From Promethearchaeota archaeon (lineage in GTDB: Archaea; Asgardarchaeota; Lokiarchaeia; Sigynarchaeales; SOKP01), in NCBI GenBank assembly GCA_016839655.1, contig JAEOTW010000224.1, positions 1 through 7,845 of the forward strand: 7,845 bases of DNA, given 5' to 3'. This document shows, in pieces, positions 1-7,400 of this stretch (positions within the stretch are counted from its first letter, which is position 1; every line of letters starts with the position of its first letter). A program made the position numbers and the translations under genes. The notes below the pieces were generated by a model. It searched no databases. It was not told where the DNA came from and saw only the letters and a program-made list of their open reading frames with translations.

Positions 1-1069
1 AAAAATGAGCACAAACACCACAACCGATGCACCATTCTGCATTTATTTCTGCTTTATTATTATCATCTCCCTCAATTGCTTCTACAGGGCATTTTTCCAT
101 ACAAGTACCACATCCGACACATTTACTCTTATCAATTTCAGATATGAAATTAGTTGAGTTTATCATAGCTGTAGTTCCCTTTCTCCACCAATCAAATATT
201 CCACAGCAACATTTACAACAATTACAGATACTAGTTTCATCTTTAGAGATATCAGAATGTGGGTGCCAAGCTTTATGGACTAACCCATCATTTTCAGAAC
301 GTTTTAATATTGACAATGCTTCATCCTTTGATATCATTCTCCCAAAACCTTGTTCAACAACATATTTTGCAGATTTACCAAGAGTAAAACAATTTTCTCT
401 TAATTCTGTCTGTTTACATGGATTTGATAATAAATCTTGATGATGACGACAAAAACAATGACCTACAGCAATATCATCAAATTTTTCTATAATTTCTTCG
501 ACTTTTTGGGTGATCATTATTTTCTCTTCGGGAACTTCTATGTCTTTATTAACCAATATCTGAATTTCTTCTCCTTTTATATTTTTATCTAAAAAAGGGA
601 CAGTCCGATCAAAAGGAGGCATCCTTTCAAATAAAGGCAGAACTGTATCGTAATTCTTCTGAATAAATTCGGCTAATTCATCAAATAATTGAGCAAATAA
701 TTGAGCAATTTCTTTCTCTTCCTCATTAAAACTAATTCGTTTCATAAAAGTATACTCGAATGCCCCTACCATAATTAATGGCATTAATCTATATACCATA
801 ATCCCTTTCGAATTAGGTTGATTAAATAAAAATCCGTTCTTAGCTAGTTTTTTTATATGAATCTCTATCTCATCCTTAGACATTTTGGTACTTTTTATTA
901 ATTCTTCCATTGTTTGAGAAATTTTTCTTTTAAAACCCATAATAAAATCCAATTGTGCCTCGTCAACCAATAATTTCAATAGTTCAATCATCGTATTATT
1001 TATTGGAAATGGAAGAAAACCTGCTTTTACAATAGTTCTTGCTGCCCTTCTGTATTTATCTTCTGACAT
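1..1069 (-). CDS. Winged-helix-like / cysteine-rich / 4Fe-4S ferredoxin-domain protein (3' partial)
   Basis: The reverse strand reads without a stop from ATG at 1069 to the window edge: 356 codons, with the C-terminus missing. Residues 36-95 look like a winged helix-turn-helix, with a helix-rich stretch ending in KNGFLF and then a strand MVYRL. A cysteine/histidine-rich centre follows: GHCFCRHH at 203-210, C218 and C227, a GRMISKDEA segment, and a dense ICNCCKCCC cluster at 281-289. A ferredoxin domain comes next, with C317-x2-C320-x2-C323-x3-C327-P and a second site C347-x2-C350-x2-C353 cut off before its last cysteine. This order of parts matches a family I recognise from anaerobic archaea and deltaproteobacteria, annotated only as 4Fe-4S ferredoxin. 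Its role is unknown; electron transfer or redox-linked regulation is inference. No membrane segment or signal peptide is visible, so it is probably cytoplasmic. No strong Shine-Dalgarno precedes the ATG. The gene diverges from purD. Confidence 0.88.
   Translation of the reverse strand, partial: MSEDKYRRAARTIVKAGFLPFPINNTMIELLKLLVDEAQLDFIMGFKRKISQTMEELIKSTKMSKDEIEIHIKKLAKNGFLFNQPNSKGIMVYRLMPLIMVGAFEYTFMKRISFNEEEKEIAQLFAQLFDELAEFIQKNYDTVLPLFERMPPFDRTVPFLDKNIKGEEIQILVNKDIEVPEEKIMITQKVEEIIEKFDDIAVGHCFCRHHQDLLSNPCKQTELRENCFTLGKSAKYVVEQGFGRMISKDEALSILKRSENDGLVHKAWHPHSDISKDETSICNCCKCCCGIFDWWRKGTTAMINSTNFISEIDKSKCVGCGTCMEKCPVEAIEGDDNNKAEINAEWCIGCGVCAHF
682..705. repeat. Perfect 12-bp tandem duplication inside the iron-sulfur gene
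   Basis: The unit caaataattgag occurs twice back to back. On the minus strand it is codon-aligned and gives Ala-Gln-Leu-Phe twice in a predicted helix between the winged-helix part and the cysteine-rich part. Because the unit is a multiple of three, copy-number change would not break the frame. Confidence 0.85.
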
Positions 1070-1187
1070 TTTTATCAAATATATTATAGTCGTTTATGAT
1101 TATTTGGTTAATAATTAATCTTAAAATTAAATATTACCCTTATTAGTTATTATAGATCCAAATACTTAAGAAAGAGGAAGAGAGAAG
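1070..1187. promoter_or_regulatory. Divergent intergenic region between the iron-sulfur gene and purD
   Basis: This 118-bp gap separates two divergent start codons, so it must carry promoters for both. It is extremely AT-rich. For purD, the best TATA-like stretch is ttaaatatta around 1127-1136, which would give a leader of roughly 30 nt that includes the Shine-Dalgarno gaggaag at 1174-1180, seven bases before the ATG. For the minus-strand gene, tataatatattt around 1077-1088 is TATA-like but lies close to the start codon, and other AT-rich candidates lie further out. The exact boxes cannot be fixed by eye in such AT-rich DNA. Confidence 0.4.
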
Positions 1188-2507
1188 ATGGTAAACGTCT
1201 TAATAGTGGGACATGGAGCAAGAGAGCACGTTATTGGTGAAACTCTTGTTAATGGAGGGGCTAATTTATTTTCTTTTATGAGTTTTAAAAATGCTGGATT
1301 AGAGGATTTAAGCAAAAAAGTAAAAATTCATTCTGAAACAGATTTTAGAGAAATTATTGATTTTTGTCAAAATAATAAAATTGATTATGCTGTAATTGGA
1401 CCTGAGGCTCCATTGGTTGTTGGAATTGTTGATGCACTTGAAAAGGGTGGAATCCCATGTATTGGTCCTAAAATAGAAGCTGCTCAACTAGAGGGTTCAA
1501 AAGTATTTACCAGAAATCTATTAGAAAAATATAATATTAAATCAAATGTAAAAAGTAAAGTTTTTAATTCAATGGATGGAATTGAGAGCTATATTAAAGA
1601 TATAGGTGCAGAAAATATTGTAGTAAAACCAGAAGGCTTAACTGGGGGCAAAGGTGTTATGGTTTATGGAGATCATCTCTTCTCAAAAGAAGATATATTG
1701 AATTATTGTTTAGAATTGGTTAAAACGAATAAAAGATTGCTTTTGGAAGAAAAATGTATTGGTGAAGAATTCACCTTACAAACGTTTGTTGATGGAAAAA
1801 ATGTTCTTGGCTCTCCATTAGTTCAGGATCATAAAAGAGCTTATGAAGATGATAAGGGTCCAAATACGGGAGGGATGGGATCCTATTCTATGGAAGACCA
1901 TCTTATGCCCTTTATTTCGCAAGAAGATGTTAATGAAGCGCTTGATGATATGAAAAAGACTGTAGCAGCTATAAAAGTAGAAACTGGTGTTGAATATAAA
2001 GGATTTTTGTATGGACAATTTATGAAAACGGCAGGAGGATTGAAATTAATTGAATATAATTCTCGATTTGGTGATCCTGAGGCTATGAATGTTTTACCGC
2101 TCTTAAAGGGAAATCTAGTAGATATTTGTTGGGCTATTATTAATGGAAATTTGTCTCCAAATTTTAAATTTGAAAATAGCGCTACTGTGTGTAAATATCT
2201 AGCTCCAGAGGGATATCCCCTCAATCCTAAAAGTAATGAACAAGTCAAAATAAATATAGAAAAAATTAGAAAATCTGGAGCAAAATATTATTATGCTTCA
2301 GTATATCGAAAGGATGGAAAGATATTTACTACATCTTCAAGAGCAATGGGTGTACTAGGGATTGCTAAATCTTTGGAGGAAGCAGAAAAGATTGCTGAAA
2401 CAGGAGTAAAATGCATTGAGGGAAAACTTTTTCACAGAAAAGATGTAGGTACACGAGCATTATTACAGAAGCGTATTGATCACATGAGTTCTCTTTTGAA
2501 TAAATAA
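1188..2507 (+). CDS. purD: Phosphoribosylamine--glycine ligase (GAR synthetase)
   Basis: PurD joins glycine to 5-phosphoribosylamine using ATP, giving glycinamide ribonucleotide, the second step of de novo purine synthesis in the cytoplasm. The 439-residue protein is full length for the family. Motifs in order: the N-terminal Rossmann-like GHGAREH (8-14), VIGPEAPLV (69-77), AAQLEGSK (98-105), the ATP-grasp segment VVKPEGLTGGKGV (145-157), the signature DHKRAYEDDKGPNTGGMGSY (214-233), and the metal/nucleotide-binding EYNSRFGDPE (289-298). The C-terminal part (KYLAPEGYP, YYASVYRKDGK, FHRKDVGT) follows the archaeal PurD pattern rather than the bacterial FHAGT form. The start is supported by the Shine-Dalgarno gaggaag seven bases upstream and by the glycine-rich motif lying at the expected distance from the N-terminus. 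No other pur gene is in the window, so purD appears to stand alone here. No disrupted motif was seen. Confidence 0.97.
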   Translation: MVNVLIVGHGAREHVIGETLVNGGANLFSFMSFKNAGLEDLSKKVKIHSETDFREIIDFCQNNKIDYAVIGPEAPLVVGIVDALEKGGIPCIGPKIEAAQLEGSKVFTRNLLEKYNIKSNVKSKVFNSMDGIESYIKDIGAENIVVKPEGLTGGKGVMVYGDHLFSKEDILNYCLELVKTNKRLLLEEKCIGEEFTLQTFVDGKNVLGSPLVQDHKRAYEDDKGPNTGGMGSYSMEDHLMPFISQEDVNEALDDMKKTVAAIKVETGVEYKGFLYGQFMKTAGGLKLIEYNSRFGDPEAMNVLPLLKGNLVDICWAIINGNLSPNFKFENSATVCKYLAPEGYPLNPKSNEQVKINIEKIRKSGAKYYYASVYRKDGKIFTTSSRAMGVLGIAKSLEEAEKIAETGVKCIEGKLFHRKDVGTRALLQKRIDHMSSLLNK

Positions 2508-2578
2508 AAACTGTTTTATGTTTTACATGGTACCTAATTAGTAGTAGCTTATATTCTATAATCATCAAATTATAATAT

Positions 2579-2588
2579 TATATATATT
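2579..2588 (+). promoter_or_regulatory. TATA box placed for a leaderless HEAT-repeat transcript
   Basis: The stretch ttatatatat lies about 23 nt (centre to A of ATG) before the start codon at 2606. Archaeal TATA boxes sit about 25 nt before the transcription start, so transcription would begin at or next to the ATG. The absence of any Shine-Dalgarno before 2606 agrees with a leaderless mRNA. The rest of the gap from 2508 is AT-rich, with no convincing hairpin after purD. Confidence 0.45.
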
Positions 2589-2605
2589 AGATATTTCTTG
2601 AAACT

Positions 2606-3088
2606 ATGAATTGGCATGATAAAAATGCAGAATTCAATGCCTTAATAAAACGAATCTTTCATGGTGAAGATTGGCAGAATAGAGCTGAAGCCGCTAGACA
2701 ACTCGGTTTATTAAAAGATGGAAGAGCTACAAATCTATTATGTAGAGCTCTTAGATCTGAGAAAGATAATACTGTCATTAATAAAATAATAGAAGCATTA
2801 GGGCGAATTAGAGATGCAAGAGCCACATTAAGAATTATCGAACACCTTAAAGAGGAACAAGAAAAATACGAGCCAGATAAGTATAGAATTATATATATAA
2901 TTGAAAGTCTAACAAGGATTAAAGATAGGAGAGCATTAGCATATTTAGGGCCACTTTTAGATTCTTCTGATGATGATATTAAAGATTTAGCATTAAATGC
3001 CTTCAATATAATAGAACCAAACTGGAAAGAAATAATTGAAAGAGAGAGAAATAAATCAATTGCAGAGATTTTTAAAATAAAAGATTAA
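2606..3088 (+). CDS. Small HEAT-repeat (PBS-lyase HEAT-like) protein
   Basis: This 160-residue protein is built almost entirely of paired helices. Three HEAT-like repeats can be seen: about 23-50 (RAEAARQLGLLKDGRATNLL), about 54-81 (IIEALGRIRDARATLRIIEHL, trimmed of its last residue: ...IIEH) and about 92-119 (IIESLTRIKDRRALAYLGPL). A shorter fourth helix pair sits at 123-136. Each repeat carries the family's L-G/T-x-I/L-x-D-x-R-A turn. Such proteins are binding scaffolds, often adaptors or chaperone-like partners in archaea. No catalytic residues, membrane segment or signal peptide are visible, and the partner cannot be inferred. The first upstream TTG (2598) is followed at once by an in-frame stop and is not in this frame, so ATG 2606 is the start. 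It lies between purD and the HAD gene, with its own TATA-like box upstream and a terminator downstream, suggesting a single-gene unit. Confidence 0.85.
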   Translation: MNWHDKNAEFNALIKRIFHGEDWQNRAEAARQLGLLKDGRATNLLCRALRSEKDNTVINKIIEALGRIRDARATLRIIEHLKEEQEKYEPDKYRIIYIIESLTRIKDRRALAYLGPLLDSSDDDIKDLALNAFNIIEPNWKEIIERERNKSIAEIFKIKD

Positions 3089-3098
3089 AGCAGAAAGC

Positions 3099-3137
3099 CT
3101 ACTTTTCAATAATAAATCTTTAATAAGTAGTTTTTTT
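3099..3137 (+). terminator. Weak hairpin plus T-run terminator after the HEAT gene
   Basis: Inverted arms CTACTT (3099-3104) and AAGTAG (3125-3130) are directly followed by seven T (3131-3137), and another T run follows at 3142-3147. The stem is only 6 bp with a 20-nt loop, so the hairpin is weak. Archaeal termination relies mainly on the T-run, which is present 11 bp or more past the stop codon. Confidence 0.5.
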
Positions 3138-3151
3138 AACATTTTTTGCTC

Positions 3152-3165
3152 TTTATACTATAAAA
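3152..3165 (+). promoter_or_regulatory. TATA-like promoter element of the HAD gene
   Basis: The stretch tttatactataaaa lies just past the T-run terminator and 34-47 nt before the TTG start. It would give a short leader beginning close to the Shine-Dalgarno site. The AT-rich background makes this a modest call. Confidence 0.35.
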
Positions 3166-3187
3166 GATTTAAAATAATATAACAAAA

Positions 3188-3193
3188 GGAAGG
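3188..3193 (+). promoter_or_regulatory. Shine-Dalgarno GGAAGG that decides a TTG start
   Basis: GGAAGG lies five bases before the TTG at 3199. An in-frame TAA at 3175-3177 excludes any further upstream start. The first in-frame ATG (codon 42) would remove the catalytic motif I. Together these fix TTG 3199 as the initiation codon. Confidence 0.8.
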
Positions 3194-3198
3194 TTTTT

Positions 3199-4311
3199 TT
3201 GAATAAAAAGCGATTTTGTTGTTGTTGGGATCTCGAGGGACCTATTAGTGTTATCGATTTTGCTGCTGAACTTGGAAAAAAATTAAGTAAAAAACCAGAA
3301 TTAAATTTGCATAAATATAATATGGGCGATTTTTTTACTATGATTTCAAATTATGATGATTATCTTATTGATATACCAGGAGTAAAAGAACGATTGAATA
3401 TTCCTGAATATCAACCAGGAGATACGTTGAGATTAATGGCTCCTTTGTACGCATCTTGCTTCACAGACGAAGAATTAATCAGTTTGGCTAAAAGTAATTT
3501 AGGTCTATTGCCAGGATGTAAAGAGTTAATGAAAATCTTAAAAAAAGATTGGGATATATTCGTTATTTCTACAAGTTATACACATTTTGCACATACTGTA
3601 ACAGAAGCTCTCGAAATTCCAAAAGATCATGTATATTGTACAGATTTAAGTATCAAACAATTAAAACATGGATTCCCAAATATTGAAGATGCTGTAAATG
3701 TATTGATACGTGAGATATATGAAAAATACCTTACAAATAACAAAGATTTGAATAGTATTATTGAAGATTTAAATGATTTTTTCTGGATCGCCCCAAAATC
3801 TGATTATATAAAGATTATGAACCATATTATTGTTCGAGGGGGGAAAAGAAAAGAGTTAGCTGTTGAAGATATATCTAAGAGAACTAATATTCCAATTACA
3901 GAAATGATAGCTTTAGGAGATTCAATTACTGACATTAATATGCTCCAAAGATTGAGTGATGAAGGCGGTATCGCAGTATCATTTAATGGAAATAGATTTA
4001 GTGTTGAACGAGCTAATGTAGCTCTTACTACAACAAATAGTTTAGGCGTTTTACCTATTTTCCAAGAAAAAAAAAACATAAATGATTTTTTAGAATATTG
4101 GGAATCTAATTTTAAAAGCTTTCAGAACCATCCTAACAAGATCCCAAATAATTTAATCTCACCGCAATGTAAAGAGATCTTCATGAAATATGACTTTATA
4201 CCCGAGATTGTAAATCTAACAAATAAATCAAAAGATCAAATAAAGGAAATAATCTCGAGGCAAGAAAAAATAAGGAAACTCATGAAAGGATGGGCAAGCA
4301 AATTAGGATAG
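3199..4311 (+). CDS. HAD-superfamily phosphohydrolase, EhaR-like family
   Basis: This 370-residue protein starts at TTG with a good Shine-Dalgarno. The HAD motifs are in order: motif I WDLEGP with the presumed nucleophile D11; motif II VISTS with S124/T125; a Lys motif in GGKRKE (K216 or K218); and motif IV ALGDSITDINML with D241 and D245. The insert between motifs I and II (about 15-115) and the helical part between motif II and the Lys would form cap structures. The DLEGPIS opening resembles the archaeal family that includes energy-converting hydrogenase A subunit R (EhaR), and more distantly phosphoserine phosphatase. No hydrogenase gene is in the window, so the hydrogenase name should not be transferred. 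The substrate is unknown. Motif I has Glu where most HAD phosphatases have the second Asp, and three cysteines (C7-C9) precede it. Residues past about 300 form a charged helical tail. A run of ten A lies at 4067-4076. It is probably cytoplasmic. Confidence 0.85.
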   Translation: MNKKRFCCCWDLEGPISVIDFAAELGKKLSKKPELNLHKYNMGDFFTMISNYDDYLIDIPGVKERLNIPEYQPGDTLRLMAPLYASCFTDEELISLAKSNLGLLPGCKELMKILKKDWDIFVISTSYTHFAHTVTEALEIPKDHVYCTDLSIKQLKHGFPNIEDAVNVLIREIYEKYLTNNKDLNSIIEDLNDFFWIAPKSDYIKIMNHIIVRGGKRKELAVEDISKRTNIPITEMIALGDSITDINMLQRLSDEGGIAVSFNGNRFSVERANVALTTTNSLGVLPIFQEKKNINDFLEYWESNFKSFQNHPNKIPNNLISPQCKEIFMKYDFIPEIVNLTNKSKDQIKEIISRQEKIRKLMKGWASKLG

Positions 4312-4387
4312 TATTAGATGCATAAATTTTGTCCAAATAGTTTACAAAGTAGATATTAGCCTTAATGAAATCTAAATTAATAAAAAA

Positions 4388-4403
4388 TATATTATAATTT
4401 ATA
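4388..4403 (+). promoter_or_regulatory. TATA-like promoter region of the PAS kinase gene
   Basis: The stretch tatattataatttata in the 178-bp gap after the HAD gene is the best TATA-like element. It predicts transcription starting near 4420 and a leader of roughly 70 nt. I saw no clear terminator between 4312 and 4387. Confidence 0.35.
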
Positions 4404-4406
4404 CAA

Positions 4407-4422
4407 TTTTCTTATAAGAAAA
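4407..4422. promoter_or_regulatory. Perfect 16-bp palindrome, candidate operator
   Basis: TTTTCTTATAAGAAAA is identical to its own reverse complement over all 16 bases. It lies just downstream of the TATA-like element and overlaps the predicted transcription start of the kinase gene, where a dimeric regulator could block transcription. It could also form a small hairpin, but no T-run follows, so a terminator is less likely. Confidence 0.4.
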
Positions 4423-4489
4423 GATAAATTTTCTGTTATGCTGATGGACTATTTAATTTCTAAAATGTTATGTGGGGTAATTGTTAAAG

Positions 4490-7400
4490 ATGACAAGCAC
4501 ATTTGAAAGTTACAATAAAATTGGTCAGATTTTTTCTGAAAACATTGATGATCTTATATTTATACTTAATCATAAATATCAATGTGAATATACTAATTTT
4601 GAAAAAATTACCATAAAGAAAAAAATTAATGAATTTATTCATCCAGATGATTTCAAGCGAGTAAATAAATTACTAAAAGATATTTTTAAGACAGGTTATG
4701 GAGTAGAAGACGTTCAAATTAAATATAGTAGTAACCCATTTAAATGGTTTGAAATAAAAGGTAAGAGTTTCATAGACAACGAAGATAAAAAAAAAAAAAC
4801 TATTTTAGTCTGTAGAGAGATAACTAAATTTAAAAATCTTGAGTTTGAAATAAAAAAAAGCCGAGCTCGTTTTGGTGAACTAACAGAATATGTCCCAGAG
4901 ATACAATTTTGGAAGCTACTTCAAACAAGAGAGGGGAAAAGTGTAGTACAAAAAACCAGGGAAATGCTAGAGGTAGTATTGGATAATATACCTCAACTTA
5001 TTTATTGGAAAGATACAAAATTGGTTTACATGGGGTGTAATAAGAATTTTGCACTCTTAAATAAGATCAACGAACCAACAAGTATTATTGGGAGCACAGA
5101 TGAAGATCTAATTTGGTTGAAAGAAAATGTAAATTCTATTAAAGATAAGGAAAATGAAGTAATGACAAATAATAGGGCTCAATTTAATACTATCGAATCA
5201 TTATCTATAATTAATGGCACGCAGATATGGTTTGAGATTAATAGAATTCCTTTACACGACCCAAAAGGTAAGGTAGTAGGAATTTTAGTTACCTATGAAG
5301 ATATTACTGCACGTAAAATCTCAGAGCAAAAGTTAAAAGAATCAGAAGAAAAATATCGTGGAATCCTTGAGAATATTAAGGAAACATATTTTGAAGTCGA
5401 TTTAGAAGGAAATTTTACTTTTTTTAATGATGCTTTTAGTAATCTTATAGGATATTCAAAAAATGAATTACTAGGTTCAAATTATCAAAATTATGTAAGT
5501 GAGGAAAATAAGGATAAAATTTTTACAGTCTATAATCAAGTGTATAAAACTTCAATGCCTCAATCTGGTTTTCAATTTCAATTTCAGAAAAAAAATGGAG
5601 ATATTGTCACATGTGAATCTTCTGTGTATTTAAGATATGACTCAGAAGGGAATAAAATTGGCTTTAATGGATTAGCAAGAGATATTACAGAGAAATATTT
5701 TCTAGAACAGAAAATTAAAGAATCTGAAGAAAAATATCGCACCATGTTCAATTCAAGTCCAGATTATATATTCTTAACAGATATTAAAGGAGATATCTTA
5801 GATATGAATCCAGCATTATTAAGACGTATTGGAATGAAAATAGATGAAGTTAAAGGTCTAAATTTTGCTCATTTTCTAGCTAGTGATAATATTGATGAAT
5901 TAAGAGATGTAGGGGATGCAATCGCAGCTGGCAAAGAGATTAAAGGTGTTGAAATCAAAGCGCAAACGTATAGTGGAGAAATATTTGAATATGAAGTAAA
6001 CTCTGTACCATTAAAGGAAGATGGAAAAATTAGTAAAATTTTAAATTTAGCGAGAGATATAACTCTTCGAAAACAAGCTGAACAAAAAGTAAGGGAATCT
6101 GAAAAGAAATATCGTCACTTATTTGAGAGTTCTCCTTATGCTATTTGGTTAATGAATGAAGATGGAGTTATAGTTGATTGTAATTCAACAATGAACGATT
6201 TACTTTCAGGTTTAGAAATGAAAGATCTAATCGGAAAAAAATTTTCAGATGTATTATCAGTTCTAAAAAGATCTGAATATCTCATAGGCATGTTAAAGAA
6301 TCGATTCAAAAAATTTCTAAAGGGCGAGAAATTGGGACCATTGGAATTTCAAATTACTCGAATCGATGGAACAAAAATTTGGTTATCAATTACTAGTTCA
6401 CTGGTAAATATTAGAGATCAAAAACTAACTCAGGCAATTATACAAAATATAACTGAAAAGAAAAATGCTGAACAAAAAATAAAAGATTCAGAAACAAAAT
6501 ATCGTCATCTCTTTGAAAATTCTCCATATTCAATTATACTGATCAATAGAAAAGGATTCATAATTGATTGTAATCCTGCAACTGAGAAATTTTTTAATAG
6601 GAAGAATGAAGACTTAACAAATAGAAATTTCCTAGATGTAGGGATAAAACCCGGAAATGTTTTACCTCTATTTAAACAAAGATATCAATCTGTACTAAAA
6701 GGCATTAGACCAGAACCACTTGAAGTTCAAATATCAAGATCACAAAATGGGCGTTTAATGTGGATCAGTATTGATGATACTTTCGTTGAAATTGGGGGAG
6801 AAACGGTTTTCCAAGTTATAATACAAGATATCACAGAGAAAAAACTAGCTGAACAAGAAATAAAGAAATCTCAAGAAGAATTACAAATTTTAAAGAGAGA
6901 ATTAGAGCAAAAAGTTTTAGAGAGAACTAAGGATTTAATAGAATCAGAACAGCAATATCGTACAACAATTAATTCATTAAGTGATCCTTTACATGTCGTT
7001 GATAGAGATTTAAAAATTATTTTAGCTAACTCTGCGTTTGACTTTTGGCTCAGTGATTTAGATATAGAAAAAAAAATTATTGGTCAAAAGGTTTTTGATG
7101 CCTTTCCATTCTTACCTGATGAAGTTCGCGAAGAATACGAACATGTTTTTAGTAGTGGTGAAACTCTTCTTACTGAGGGGAGTATTTTATTAAATAATAT
7201 TGAAATTTTCACTGAAACGCGCAAAATACCAATATTTAGTGAAGGTAAAGTCAATCAAATAATCACTATTATTAGAGATATCAGTGAACGCAAAAAAATA
7301 GAGGACCAATTGAAAGAATCTGAAAAAAACTTCAGAAATATGATAACCAATTTAGACGAGGGATATTATATGGTGCAATGGAAAGGAAATATATTATATC

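Noticed and set aside
27..440. Open plus-strand frame of 137 codons
   Set aside because: It lies wholly opposite the iron-sulfur gene, whose minus-strand frame has clear cysteine motifs. The plus-strand product has no recognisable domain and no good Shine-Dalgarno.
1818..2568. Three minus-strand open frames over the 3' half of purD and the gap after it
   Set aside because: They are antisense to well-conserved PurD motifs, have no domain features, and have the composition expected of shadow frames.
2508..2605. Possible terminator or small RNA after purD
   Set aside because: The region has TTTT stretches and a GGTACC site, but I found no stable inverted repeat and no T-run comparable to the one after the HEAT gene.
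2659..3006. Minus-strand open frame of 115 codons
   Set aside because: It is antisense to the HEAT-repeat gene, and its sequence reads as the complement of repeat codons.
4067..4076. A10 run in the HAD gene as a second slippage switch
   Set aside because: It lies after all catalytic motifs and is shorter. In DNA this AT-rich such a run is not remarkable by itself, and the coding frame passes through normally.
3804..4079. Minus-strand open frame of 91 codons with hydrophobic stretches
   Set aside because: It is antisense to HAD motif IV; the apparent membrane-like segments arise from the complement of AT-rich codons.
4465..4506. Short upstream frame starting ATG at 4465 and overlapping the kinase start
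   Set aside because: It is only 13 codons, out of frame with the kinase, with no Shine-Dalgarno. A regulatory upstream peptide cannot be excluded but nothing supports it.
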